This document shows, piece by piece, positions 1-10,140 of a stretch of DNA of 47,500 nt. A model generated the notes under the pieces. It worked only from the letters and a program-made list of their open reading frames with translations, was not told where the DNA came from and did not search any database. Every line of letters starts with the position of its first letter. Position 1 is the first letter of the stretch. The position numbers were made by a program, and so were the translations under genes. The stretch is from assembly GCA_001586965.3 (NCBI GenBank), contig LUCW03001644.1, positions 25,001 to 72,500 on the forward strand, read 5' to 3'. This DNA is from Sphaeroforma sirkka. Its lineage: Eukaryota; Opisthokonta; Ichthyosporea; Ichthyophonida.

Positions 1-278
1 AGATATGTACAAACAGAGGTATACGCGGCTAACGTCAACCAGGTAGTGGAAATCGCAGAACTAGGAAGATACACGTATTTATATATAGAGTTGAATGTAA
101 GCAGCGTCAATCAAGTAGTAGGAATCACATAGCTCAGAAGTTACATATATGTGCAAATAGCGATTAATGTTGATAACGTCAATCAAATAGTAGAAACGGC
201 ATAGTTCTCGAGCCATGCAGAGTGCTTTCGAGGCGAGAAAATATATTCTATCAAGTCTGACGCTGAACTGTACTAGCT

Positions 279-314
279 TATATGGCTTCCGTGTATGTCT
301 ACGGAAGCCATATA
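279..314. repeat. 14-bp perfect inverted repeat (hairpin)
   Basis: TATATGGCTTCCGT at 279-292 is followed by an 8-nt loop and its exact reverse complement at 301-314. A third half-copy (ATGGAAGCCATAT) lies at about 344-357. It could fold as a hairpin in RNA or extrude as a cruciform. No function is shown by the sequence. Confidence 0.75.
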
Positions 315-576
315 TTTATAAATACTATATATACTATATATACTATGGAAGCCATATTTACATTCCCAGTTTCAACTCATGTACACACATATGAGCACTA
401 TACACATATACATAGACCTAAATGAGACTAACGCTGATGTCGAGGAGTACATACTTGGACCTAAGTAAGTACCAGTGAGTGCGTTCTGATACCTGATCAA
501 TATCAGTGCCAGTTGTTTTATAAAATACTCACACACGACTACACAAATATATCTCGCCTTATGCACAAATATAATG

Positions 577-971
577 CAGACACATACATAAACACTCACA
601 AGCCCCACCAACGTCTATTTAAAACACGCACACTATAGAAACATGCCTATCTACGCACAAACACACCTACTCGGAGGTCGAGGTAGCGTACTCCCATATC
701 CAACTGCTCACTGATCGATGCATTCTGGCACTTCGATAGCTGGCGGGTGATGGTGTTGATAGTGTCAAAACACACCCACTCGCAGACACATATATAAACA
801 CTCACAAACCCCACCACTGTCTATTTAATACACGCACACTATAGAAACATGCCTTTCTACGCACAAACACACCTACGCGGAGGTCGAGGTAGCGTACTCC
901 CATATCCAACTGCTCACTGATCGATGCATTCTGGCACTTCGATAGCTGGCGGGTGATGGTGTTGATAGTGT
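577..971 (-). repeat. Tandem duplication of a PLC X-domain exon and its donor
   Basis: Copy 1 (about 577-765) and copy 2 (about 782-971) are nearly identical at an offset of about 206 bp. Copy 2 contains the 3' two-thirds of the real exon plus the gtaggtg donor. Copy 1 keeps the same reading frame (TINTITRQLSKCQNAS onward to VRYLDLR) and the donor, but it lacks the PGSHNSA segment and has no obvious acceptor. It is therefore probably a non-functional partial exon lying in the next intron. Confidence 0.8.
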
Positions 972-1391
972 GCGATGCAGAGTTGTGTGAACCCGGTAGA
1001 TGCAACTCTTTGATATGCTTGGATTGCAAAGTTTCACTGTTTAGAAGTGATAGTAGACGCAACAGTGGTATGGTGTAAAGGTGAGTAAGGGTGGGGTTCG
1101 CTTATCAAGGTGGATAATCAAGCCTAAACTTATTCGTACCAATCTGGGTTGGTTGAAATAACAAGCGATGCTATCTGCTACACTGGGACTGGCGTATAGC
1201 TCTGTCATCCCGCAGATAAGTTTGGTTATTCTGCAGCACTTCATATTGAGGTGTATCGAGATGAGTTGTTAACTGTCACTTTAAGTCACGCATACATCAC
1301 AGACCAAATACCTATTATTGGACATCCAGTTGGCGAGGTCGCCTACAGCGGTGTGGCAACGTGACTGACCATCCTCACATACTGGCGTAAC
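877..1391 (-). CDS. PI-PLC X-domain protein, partial (two internal exons)
   Basis: Two exons on the minus strand, 1391-1312 and 1036-877, join in phase (AG|T). The first reads from VTPVCEDGQSR to DLANWMSNN. The second carries LHLPGSHNSASHT and then EQLDMGVRYLDLR. This is the start of a phosphatidylinositol-specific phospholipase C X domain of the PLCXD kind: a W-M motif, then the PGSH(N/D) catalytic-histidine motif, then the (V/I)RY(L/F)DLR strand. Such enzymes cleave phosphoinositides or GPI-like lipids, but many PLCXD proteins have no proven activity. Acceptors end ttcttag and ctaaacag; donors are gtatttgg and gtaggtg. The N-terminal exons upstream of 1391 and the rest of the domain, which would run toward or past position 1, were not found, so the gene is partial. 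The second exon is partly duplicated just downstream (577-765). The family call is fairly secure; the gene limits are not. Confidence 0.7.
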
Positions 1392-2398
1392 CTAAGAAGA
1401 ATGTATTTGGAATAACCAAAGACAGATATATAGTTGAATAATAAGTCACTACCTATGAAGGTATGAATATTTTTTTTTAAAAGTATTATTATGACAAGAC
1501 CAATTATTTCGCTCCACACAATCCTTCCTCGAGACCAAAATGAAAGATTACTAACAGACAGATAGAGTTGAAAAGATTGGTAGTAAGACTAGAACTAAGT
1601 TAACCAGAGAACTTGTATATCTTTACATACCTCTGTTATATCTTCCCGTAATCCCTGACATAGTAAATTCAACACCTTTAAGTAATTCATTAGGGACACC
1701 ATTTTAAATCACAGAGCAGCTAGAGTACATGTTTATCGTCGTCGGATGTGTATTACTTATGTACCGTACTGAGAGATGCTTCTTGCTACTACTGCTGCTA
1801 CACATTTTAAAGTGGTCTACACATTCGCTCCTATGTACGCATTGCCAAATGGTCGTTCACACAGGGATACTTAAATATATGTGGCGATTGTTCATTATCA
1901 GTGATCAATCAGTACCGAACCTTTCAATTTAAAATTTGTGACGTTTTGTCTTTTTCAGGAGGTTATGCGTTTAACGTTTTGATATGGTATGCACTTCTAT
2001 TTATAGTCTGAGGTCCACGTGACAAAACCGAAACATCTGAAATTGAACACAATAGTAAGTTGATTAGAATACGTATAAATAGACAAATAGAAGTTTAACC
2101 TTATTAAAGCAATTCGGTGATTTTCTGCCATAGAGAGCTTTGTATGGTCTTGATGACTGAAGCTCTCCGCCAATTTTACCGTAGAGTGAATGGGTGTGAC
2201 ATCCAAAGAAGTGTTTCGTTATTGAATACTATCTCTTAGTCCACTCTACATCTACCAAAATAATGAATTATAGAATCAACTCTTTATTAAAAGTTACAAA
2301 CAACACTTTAATTAGAGCGAAAGGCTTTATACCGCTATATATTTGTTTCTGTTTCGCTTGGTTGAGTGACAATAATGACATAATATCATAGCCTACAT

Positions 2399-2470
<72 letters not shown>

Positions 2471-4039
2471 TATATATATTATATATATACATTTTTCGAG
2501 ACGTTTCTATGTTCATTGCTATGATGTCATACTATGTTCGACTGACGGTGGCAGGGTTCGTCTCCCTCTAAACAAAGCCACACAACGCTCAGAATACAAT
2601 ATGTAAAAAAAGGATACACTCATGTAGTTTGACACAGCGTATGTGACTTTGAACTAAGTCTTGTAGCACAACTATAAATATATCCAACTCACCTTCAGCA
2701 AACTTTCGTGGATTCAGTCGCGCGAAGGTGCTGATGGAAAACCCCCCACCATGTAGTATCGATTCATGTGCACTCGTCTACCACCTGTGGTTCTATTAAA
2801 TAAGCCGAATGTGCATGTATGTGTATTCAATATTTTTTTTGCGTTCCATCGGTCGATCGCACAAGCAGTACGAGTTTGTAAAGTAATTTCGAACACTTGT
2901 ACGTCTATGTGCACATACACACACAATGTACAAAGTGGTGCACCAATTCAATACCCCATTTCTGACGATATTTATAGAAAAGTACTATTTAATTTAGTTT
3001 GCGCCAACGTTATATGTGTAGCCTATTTTCTCTGCGCTTTACGATTTATGATCACACAAATTTGTCTTTACAAACGTACAATACAATATAGGAATTCTAC
3101 TACATATATACATACTTGAAATAAACACATAGATACACACAAATAAATGTATATCTTTATATATATATATATATACAAATATATCTTTATAGATAAAGAT
3201 ATAAATATATATCTTTGTATATATATATTTATACATACACACACATATTTACATTGTAGATTTTCTAATTATATAAATATATTTACATAAAGATATAAAT
3301 ACATACATATCAGAGCCATATTTATGTTCGCATATATATATATATATACATGGATTTGTATATTACATTCACATTGATTAAAATCATTCTGTAGTGCATA
3401 TCAAGAAAAACTCTTCTGATCGTCATGTTCTGAACTACTTAAGACAAAATTGAAGGCTTTACACTCAAACAGCCTTATGAAAGATCTCATGATACAGCTG
3501 TGTATTAATGTTTCACGTAAGCAAGAACAGAACTCCAATATTTATTTAGTTTTTGTAGATCTATACAATGGGCTAGAGGACGACTCAAACCGTACTACAA
3601 ATAGTATTCATTATCTATTTCAAATAGGTATTCCAATTTCAACGAGCATATAAGACAAGATAATAGAATTTCTATTCAAAATGGTTAGCAAAGTTCAACG
3701 TTGACCTGCGAAACAAAACAACATACCTGTTCAAAATACATAAACAACATGGATTAAAAGAAAAAAGTGCATTATGCATGTCACAAAAAAACATGCATAC
3801 ACACAAAATAGTAACCATCCTCGTGAGAGGCGTAACCCTGTCCTCAGCAAAGCTGGGCATCGGCATGGATAACTATATACAATTTCAAGAGCATTTAATC
3901 AAACCCTGATAAATGCACCTCCCTACATGATATTCCACATGCAAAAAGAGGTGCACATAACCAAAAGTTTTGTCATGATACACGATGCATACAAACTATA
4001 TAAGTATGCATGCATTGTCTGGCATATACATATACGAAT
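1392..4039. other. No recognised gene; simple repeats
   Basis: I find no protein family here on either strand. It holds a (CA)n-(TA)n tract at about 2401-2490 and TA-rich DNA with ATCTTTATAT-like units at about 3140-3350. Upstream exons of the PLC X-domain gene may lie here but could not be identified. An ATTAAA on the minus strand at 3899-3894, about 140 nt past the RPL7A stop, could serve as that gene's poly(A) signal. Confidence 0.5.
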
Positions 4040-5047
4040 TTAGATACGTGACGCAATCTCCTTGGCGTGAGCTCGCTCCTGCTTGACGGTCGCGGCGACG
4101 GATTTAACACCCATAACACCACCACCCCAGTGTCTGCGCTGTTCCTCCCACTTGTCAGTGAAGTTGCCCTTTACAGCCTCACAAAGCTTGTTGAAAGCGG
4201 CCTGATCGGCAGCGTTCACATCAACAAAAGCTACGGCACATGTCTTCTTCTGGTGGATAAGAGCTCCTAGACGGGACTTTCCCTTTACAATACAGTAAGG
4301 AATGCCCATCTTGCGACATAGAGAGGGCAACCAGAGGACAAGCTCTACGGGCTCAACATCGGCAGCGATAACCACAAGCTTAGCCTTCTTCTTCTCGATA
4401 AGACCAGTGATGTGGTTAAGACCGAACTTAAGGGCAGCAGCGGGCTTTCCCTGCTTGCCATCTCCTCCATTGGCCTTAGCCTCGGCAGCCTTGCTAAGAC
4501 GCTCCTTCTTCTGTGCGGTGGTTTCGGGGCGGTACTTCTCGGCGAGCTTAAGCAGCTCAGCGGTGGTGTGCTTGTCTAGACACTTGTTGAACTGGTTCAA
4601 TGTAGGGGGCACCTTAAGACGCTGCATAAGGATCGCACGCTGGCGTTGCAGACGAATGTACTTGGGCCATTTGACGAAACGACCAAGATCACGCTTGGGC
4701 TGGATGTCACCACCAATTCCGAAGTTACGGCTCTTAGATTCGAAAAGGGGGTTGCTAGTCTTGGTAGCGGTCTTCTTCTTCTGCGCCAAAGGGGCAGGGG
4801 CGACCTTGTTTCCTCTTTTGGGTCCCTATTAATTGTGGAAATGAGGATATACAGATAAGTATTTCTACACATGCAGGGAAGAATTCCAAACGAACGCATG
4901 CAAAAGTTCCAAGATTGGAGCAAGCGGTAGTCTCAGTCACATCGTTCAACATTTAAGTAATTCTGAAATTTGGGTATAGATTATTATTGAGCATCATAGA
5001 CTATAACCCTTGTCGCTAATAACAGAGTAGTGTGTGTTACTTACCAT
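4040..5047 (-). CDS. RPL7A: Large-subunit ribosomal protein eL8 (L7a)
   Basis: eL8 is a component of the 60S subunit with an L7Ae-type RNA-binding fold. Two coding exons are seen: ATG alone at 5047-5045, then 4825-4040, separated by a 219-nt intron (gtaagtaa donor, attaatag acceptor). The joined protein is 262 residues, close to the animal length of about 266. It starts [19 protein letters not shown], and [20 protein letters not shown] and [18 protein letters not shown] follow. The L7Ae core includes [38 protein letters not shown] and [10 protein letters not shown] near the C terminus. The lone-ATG first exon is supported by a pyrimidine TCT-like motif 30 nt upstream, shared with the divergent RPS4 gene. 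The intron hosts a box C/D snoRNA (5003-4928), as vertebrate RPL7A introns do. An open frame from a TTG inside exon 2 is not the true start. Confidence 0.97.
4928..5003 (-). ncRNA. Box C/D snoRNA in the RPL7A intron
   Basis: The 76-nt element on the minus strand starts TAGTC and ends GACTA, a perfect 5-bp terminal stem. Directly inside are a C box (ATGATGC, one mismatch to RUGAUGA) and a D box (CTGA). An internal CAGA, a D'-like box, is preceded by CTATACCCAAATTT. That guide is complementary to a stretch I remember as conserved in LSU rRNA domain II (AAUUUGGGUAUAGGGG). The box+5 rule would place the 2'-O-methyl on the middle U of UUU, a site I associate with yeast snR40. A second guide (AACGATGTGA) precedes the D box; I do not recognise its target. 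The element ends 102 nt before the acceptor, typical for intronic C/D RNAs. The structure is read from the sequence; the target is inference from memory. Confidence 0.75.
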
Positions 5048-5077
5048 CTTGAATGACAACAGCGGATTAACGATGTA

Positions 5078-5088
5078 TGGAAAAGGAT
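5078..5088 (-). promoter_or_regulatory. TCT-like pyrimidine initiator of RPL7A
   Basis: ATCCTTTTCCA on the minus strand lies 30 nt before the RPL7A ATG. It fits the YYCTTTYY initiator known from animal ribosomal-protein promoters, where transcription starts at the C and yields a 5' TOP mRNA. The identical 11-mer stands before RPS4. Confidence 0.6.
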
Positions 5089-5761
5089 AGTTTATGTGTA
5101 AGTGTGGGTGCTCTTATGGTCATTGTTTGTGTAGTGTCAAAATGAGTTGCGAGTCGCAGTCTCCACATGTGCAACTATTCCACAGAGCAAGTTATTTTTA
5201 TCGCCAAACAATTTTTGAGCATATAAAAATATATAAACAGAAAACGATTGATTCGTTTACAATTGAGTTCTATTTAAAGTGTCTGATTGATCCAAAAGTA
5301 CGAGTGCACTCTTTATGTATATTAAAAACTGGATTTTGTGAAATATATACATAGTATTCAATTAAAATACTTGTAATGAGTCTGAAAATTGTTTCCACCA
5401 ACTAATGAGCAAGAACGAATTCAAAAATCCTGTTCAATATTGTTTTGGAACTGCTTTACCCAAAAGTACTCAATATTTCGAATTCGGAGCTTAATTTGTG
5501 TATATTTGGGAGAATTCTTTTCGAGCATTTTTGAATCCCTTATAGATACAGTGTTCATAATTTTCAATTCCTGATTTAATATTCCGAATTTCATTTTTTT
5601 CTCAACAAAAGCTACACGTGCAATCACCGAATTTCACAATAGTAAACCCGAAACTTCGCAGTACGAAGTGAGTAGGTACAGCACCCGTGGTAGCTCAGGC
5701 GTGTGTGATTACACCAATGTTCATCGTTGGTTATGTAAGGGTTTATGTCGATAGATGCATA

Positions 5762-5772
5762 ATCCTTTTCCA
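5762..5772 (+). promoter_or_regulatory. TCT-like pyrimidine initiator of RPS4
   Basis: ATCCTTTTCCA lies 23 nt before the proposed RPS4 ATG (5796). It is identical to the motif before RPL7A on the other strand. Its position supports both a very short 5' UTR and the choice of 5796 as the RPS4 start. Confidence 0.6.
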
Positions 5773-5795
5773 CACCTTTGGGTATTAACGCAACC

Positions 5796-7491
5796 ATGGT
5801 ATGTGGAAAGATACATGACATGTAAAAGTGATAGAGTTATAAGCTTGAGTAGTGGAAATGCGACTACTATAGAGATCTGATATATACAATTGCCGATCCG
5901 GAGTAGTTGGAGATGTGACAGTGCAATGCAACACTCGACAGCATGGAGATGTACTACAGCAGAAAAAAGCAACAAAATAGAAAATACACATACAACATGT
6001 ATTTATGCATGCGTGAAATGACACGTGTATACAAGTACAAATATGGGTGGAGCTTATTGAGAAGAAAGATAAGCCTGTGATATGAACCACAGATTCCTCG
6101 ATCAGCACACGTATAGCCACAAATACAGCGAATCAAGTTGCCTGTGACCAAACCTGTATACATACCCTGACATTAGCTATCTAGATATCTTGTACGTGCA
6201 CATGTTGTACAGAGTTATATTTGCATACACAAATCAATTTATAATATCACATACGCAGTGCAATTTTTTTTGGGGCGTGCTTGAACGTACAACAATGCAA
6301 CACAGTGCATGTTATAATCATATGGACAGTGCATACTATATATGCATGGTGTGCGTATTACACCTATACCTGGAATCTAAGGTGTCTGTTCTATTATATA
6401 TGATGGACGTCATGCATTTGCCCATAGATCCTACAGTACGTGTTGATTCTAAATGCACGCACACACCCCATCCACACACTTTAAGGAAGTATATTGCAAC
6501 ACAGTATAAAATTCTAAACGTACAATGCACACATTACACGCTATCAACAGACTCGCGGACCAAAAAGGCACATGAAGCGGCTAGCCGCCCCCAAGCACTG
6601 GATGCTGGACAAGCTCACCGGTGTGTGGGCTCCCAAGGCTTCCAGTGGTCCCCACAAGGCACGTGAATGCATGCCTCTGGTGATCTTCCTGCGTAACCGT
6701 CTTAAGTACGCTTTGACTGGTGACGAGGTTAAGATGATTGTCAAGCAGCGTCTAGTTAAGGTTGATGGACGTATCCGCACCGACCCTACTTTCCCCGCTG
6801 GTTTCATGGGTATGTGACGCGTATCTGTGCGACTGGTGTACTGCGCCTATCGGTCGGTGTATCATAGTGATTGTAGTTGTAGTATTATAGGACTTTTTAT
6901 CTCTACTAGTTTATATAGTCCATACAATTCCTGATAGCATTGCAAACACCTTTGCCACTTGCGGGTTAGCCGCAGTTAAGTGTTGCCTTACGTGTCCGTT
7001 ATAGCATTGCATGCGATATGACTTGACTCGAAACTCACAATTCAATCCAATCCACTCCCCACATCCCTACGCTACGCATTAGATGTTATCTCTCTCGAGA
7101 AGACCGGAGAGAACTTCCGTCTGATCTACGACAACAAGGGCCGTTTCGCTATCCACCGTATCACTACTGAGGAGGCCGAGTACAAGCTGTGCCAGGTTAA
7201 GAAGGTCGCCTTGGGCCCCAAGGGTATCCCATACTGCACCACCCACGATAGTCGCACCATCCGTTTCCCCGATCCCTTGGTCAAGGTCAACGATACCGTT
7301 AAGGTTAACATCGAGACTGGCAAGATCGAGGTATGTATATGATACGCAATTAGACGGGGTGGGTAGGGTTTTGAGTGGGTGTGTGACCATGCTATACAGA
7401 GCCGTAGACCGTTTGCGGGTGTGGAATTACAGTCGGGTGTATTGCTATCGTAGTGAGCACAGTTGCGGGCGACTAGATTAACATTGCATCG

Positions 7492-7523
<32 letters not shown>

Positions 7524-8334
7524 TTTATATATAATATAAATTTATATACATATATATATTTATATACATATATACATATATATACATATATACATACATA
7601 CATATATATACATATATACATATATATATATAGTTTACACAGCATGCAATCCGATATGTGTACAAGCATGCAATACAGGTTTATGGTTCTAAATGTCATT
7701 TTGAACACAATACACTTTGTGTTGTTGCAGGATTTCGCCAAGTTCGAGCACGGAAACGTCGCTATGGTCAACGGTGGACGTTCTCTAGGTCGCGTTGGTA
7801 TCATCACACACACCGAGCGTCACCACGGAGGTTTCGACATTGTGCATCTTAAGGTATGTGTGCACACGCATAAAGTTACGCCTGCATGTCATGCGTACTC
7901 TTGTATATTTATAACATGCAAGGCAAGCTTCACCTGTTTATATGCATGTGATCGATACATTTACGCGGGTGGTGGTTGTGGACGACGAATATGAAGAGAT
8001 CTTAGCTATCCAGTTCTGCTACTGAGTGCATTCATGTGCTGTGAATTTTAGCTCTGAGTCGTCCATACAAAACAAAATTTAGTATTTCGTCACCAACACA
8101 ACTATATAATCAGCATCTATATACTGTTCTCACCGGGTATCATCTCGTTCCGTTTCTTCCCTTCCCGTTTGTCTATAGGATGTTCTTGGTCACGAGTTCG
8201 CGACCCGTCTATCTAACGTATTCGTTATCGGCAAGGGTAACAAGCCCTGGGTATCCCTACCCAAGGGTAAGGGTGTACGTCTAACGATTGCGGAGGAGCG
8301 TGACCGTCGCCTGGGCCACAAGACCACCGCCTAA
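5796..8334 (+). CDS. RPS4: Small-subunit ribosomal protein eS4
   Basis: eS4 is a component of the 40S subunit (RS4NT, S4, S4e and KOW regions). Exons: ATG at 5796-5798, 6551-6809, 7083-7330, 7731-7853 and 8179-8334; all junctions keep phase. The 262-residue product is one residue shorter than human eS4. It begins [18 protein letters not shown] and has [14 protein letters not shown] (S4 region), [37 protein letters not shown] and a C terminus [17 protein letters not shown] followed by [15 protein letters not shown]. The last four exons are certain. The lone-ATG first exon (caaccATG|gtatgtgg) is inferred from in-frame splicing, the TCT-like motif 23 nt upstream and the same design in RPL7A. Intron 4 hosts a U38-like snoRNA, and intron 3 carries a (TA)n tract. 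Codons favour C or G in third position, unlike the AT-rich surroundings. Confidence 0.95.
7980..8064 (+). ncRNA. SNORD38: Box C/D snoRNA, U38/snR61-like, in the last RPS4 intron
   Basis: The 85-nt element is closed by a perfect 7-bp stem (GGACGAC at 7980-7986 with GTCGTCC at 8058-8064). Inside are a C box (ATGAAGA, one mismatch to RUGAUGA), a D' box CTGA, a C'-like TGCTGTGA and a D box CTGA directly before the 3' stem. The guide plus D' box reads TCCAGTTCTGCTACTGA. To my memory this is the guide plus box of vertebrate U38, and its complement AGCAGAACUGG is a conserved LSU rRNA stretch (human A2363, yeast A1133, the snR61 site). The box+5 rule points to the A of GCAG. The second guide (GTGAATTTTAGCT) has no target that I recognise. 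The element ends 114 nt before the acceptor. Confidence 0.88.
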
Positions 8335-8360
8335 ATTAGTTGTGTGGACTAATACTGGGT

Positions 8361-8366
8361 AATAAA
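8361..8366 (+). terminator. RPS4 poly(A) signal
   Basis: AATAAA lies 26 nt after the RPS4 stop codon, in a TA-rich stretch. A canonical cleavage signal here would give a very short 3' UTR. Confidence 0.6.
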
Positions 8367-9321
8367 TCAAATAAGTAAATCTAGGTACTGGATTGGCCAT
8401 CTTAAAGCCGCGAGCCTTTCTTCGATTGTTTAGTGGATATCACTGCGTTGGACTTCTATGGTGCGTTGTGTAGTGTGTGTGTGTGTGTGTGTAATAATCA
8501 TTCAATCCGCGATATCTAGGTGTTGTAGTTCGTAGTGACCATCTTAAAGCTTCATGTAGTTTGGTACTTAATGGGTTCGATGTGCTTATGCATATCTTTA
8601 TTCACACCTGAATTTTTATGTGTGGTGTTTCATTGCATCATATCGGAATAGTAAATCTTATGACTGGAGTTGTAAATGTAGGTGCCTGTGGTTTCGGAGT
8701 GACACCTCGTTATTTAGTTGTGGAATGATACGCGACAGTTGCATTTAAGCGTGTTGTACCTCGTGTCAGAAGTATCTCCCAGTGGCCAAAGTCTGTTATT
8801 GGTGTATTTATATGAACATACATATGCACGAATGTATGTGTATGTATATATGGGTATACATTGCCTTGCTGTATGTACGTTGTGTTCGAGTTGAATGTAT
8901 TGCCGGACAATCCTAGGTGTCGCGGGTGCCCCACTGTGGGTATTGTTGAGCTATGCTGAGTGGCAATCTGTCCACAGCGCACTATTAAATACAGAACCCC
9001 TGGCTACAAAGATATTGGAAAACGGAAGTCGTTCAGTGAGAGATACGGCTGACTTCAGTAATATTAGCGCCCGTTGAGCTTTCTCCTATATATATAGTAT
9101 ATATATGCTACACATATATATATATTTATGTATATATATGCTATATATATTTATTGTAATATGGGTGTGGTGCACGGATAGTAGTGAACTTGAGGACTCG
9201 TGTGCAGAACTGAATTGTGTCAAGTGTATGCTCGATGGTTCGGGTGTATGAGGGGTGATTTTGTTAGTGATGGAGGAATGTAGCTATATATATATACATG
9301 TATATAAATATATATATATAC

Positions 9322-9359
<38 letters not shown>

Positions 9360-10140
9360 TAACTTCCGAAATCACACTTCCTATTCAAATGGCCTTGTGC
9401 GCGGATAGCACAAGCCTGATTGGTGGATGACGATGCTGTTGTCAGAAAAGGCTTTAGCTGTGTTGAGGATATCTGGGACGTTGGGATCTCTCATCGGATG
9501 GTAGTATACAAATAATATAACCTGTTTTATTTACATATTACTTCCATTTATTTCGGCGGGTCTATCTTACTATAGACTAATAGTCATATCCCCTATACCA
9601 ATGCTATCCCATGTCCATAACATAACCATCGGTACAAACTGCGTCCTGTATGTGGCGACGTGAGGATAGTGCCAAGTACAATGGTATACATATGCGGTGG
9701 AGTTAAGAGACCATTGGTGAAGACCGGAAGCACAGATTGGCGGCAGAATGGGTATTCAGACTGCGACCGCATTGCTAAACGATTTATATATACATATATA
9801 TAGCCCACACTACCAGTGTACATTATCTCAGGTGAGGTGTGGTCTGGTATAGTGAAAATAGACCAGGGGCGGCGTGCTGTGGTGTAGAGCCAACTGATAC
9901 ACTCATGGCATATGGGACTTCTGGCCAACAATCACAAACAACCACCGATTGTAAATACGGTCGTCGCACAGTCCAGTACGGAATAAAAGAAATGCATGAT
10001 AGCATGTTATAACAAATATGACTGTCTACGGAGAAATGAAAACAGTATTGAATAAAGAGAACGTTGAATTGATGTCACCGTCAAATCTGTGTTGTCAGTT
10101 AATTGTTCCTCGATTCGAGCAGAATTTCCACTATTACACA
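8367..10140. other. Intergenic, no recognised gene
   Basis: This stretch lies downstream of RPS4. It holds a short (GT)n at about 8474-8492 and TA-rich tracts at about 9086-9150 and 9283-9360. No open frame resembles a known family. It runs into the CTTTAGACG satellite. Confidence 0.5.

Larger units (their letters stand above)
5048..5795. promoter_or_regulatory. Bidirectional promoter between RPL7A and RPS4
   Basis: The two ribosomal protein genes diverge, with 748 bp between their start codons and no intervening gene. Each side carries ATCCTTTTCCA just before its ATG. The middle is AT-rich and has no other recognisable element. Co-regulation through this interval is inferred from the arrangement. 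Confidence 0.6.

Noticed and set aside
4302..4832. Plus-strand open frame of 176 codons over RPL7A
   Set aside because: Antisense shadow of the RPL7A exon; the minus strand matches eL8 throughout.
6830..6960. Box C/D snoRNA in RPS4 intron 2 (GTGATTG and CTGA words)
   Set aside because: The C box has two mismatches and no terminal stem can be drawn, unlike the clear element in intron 4.
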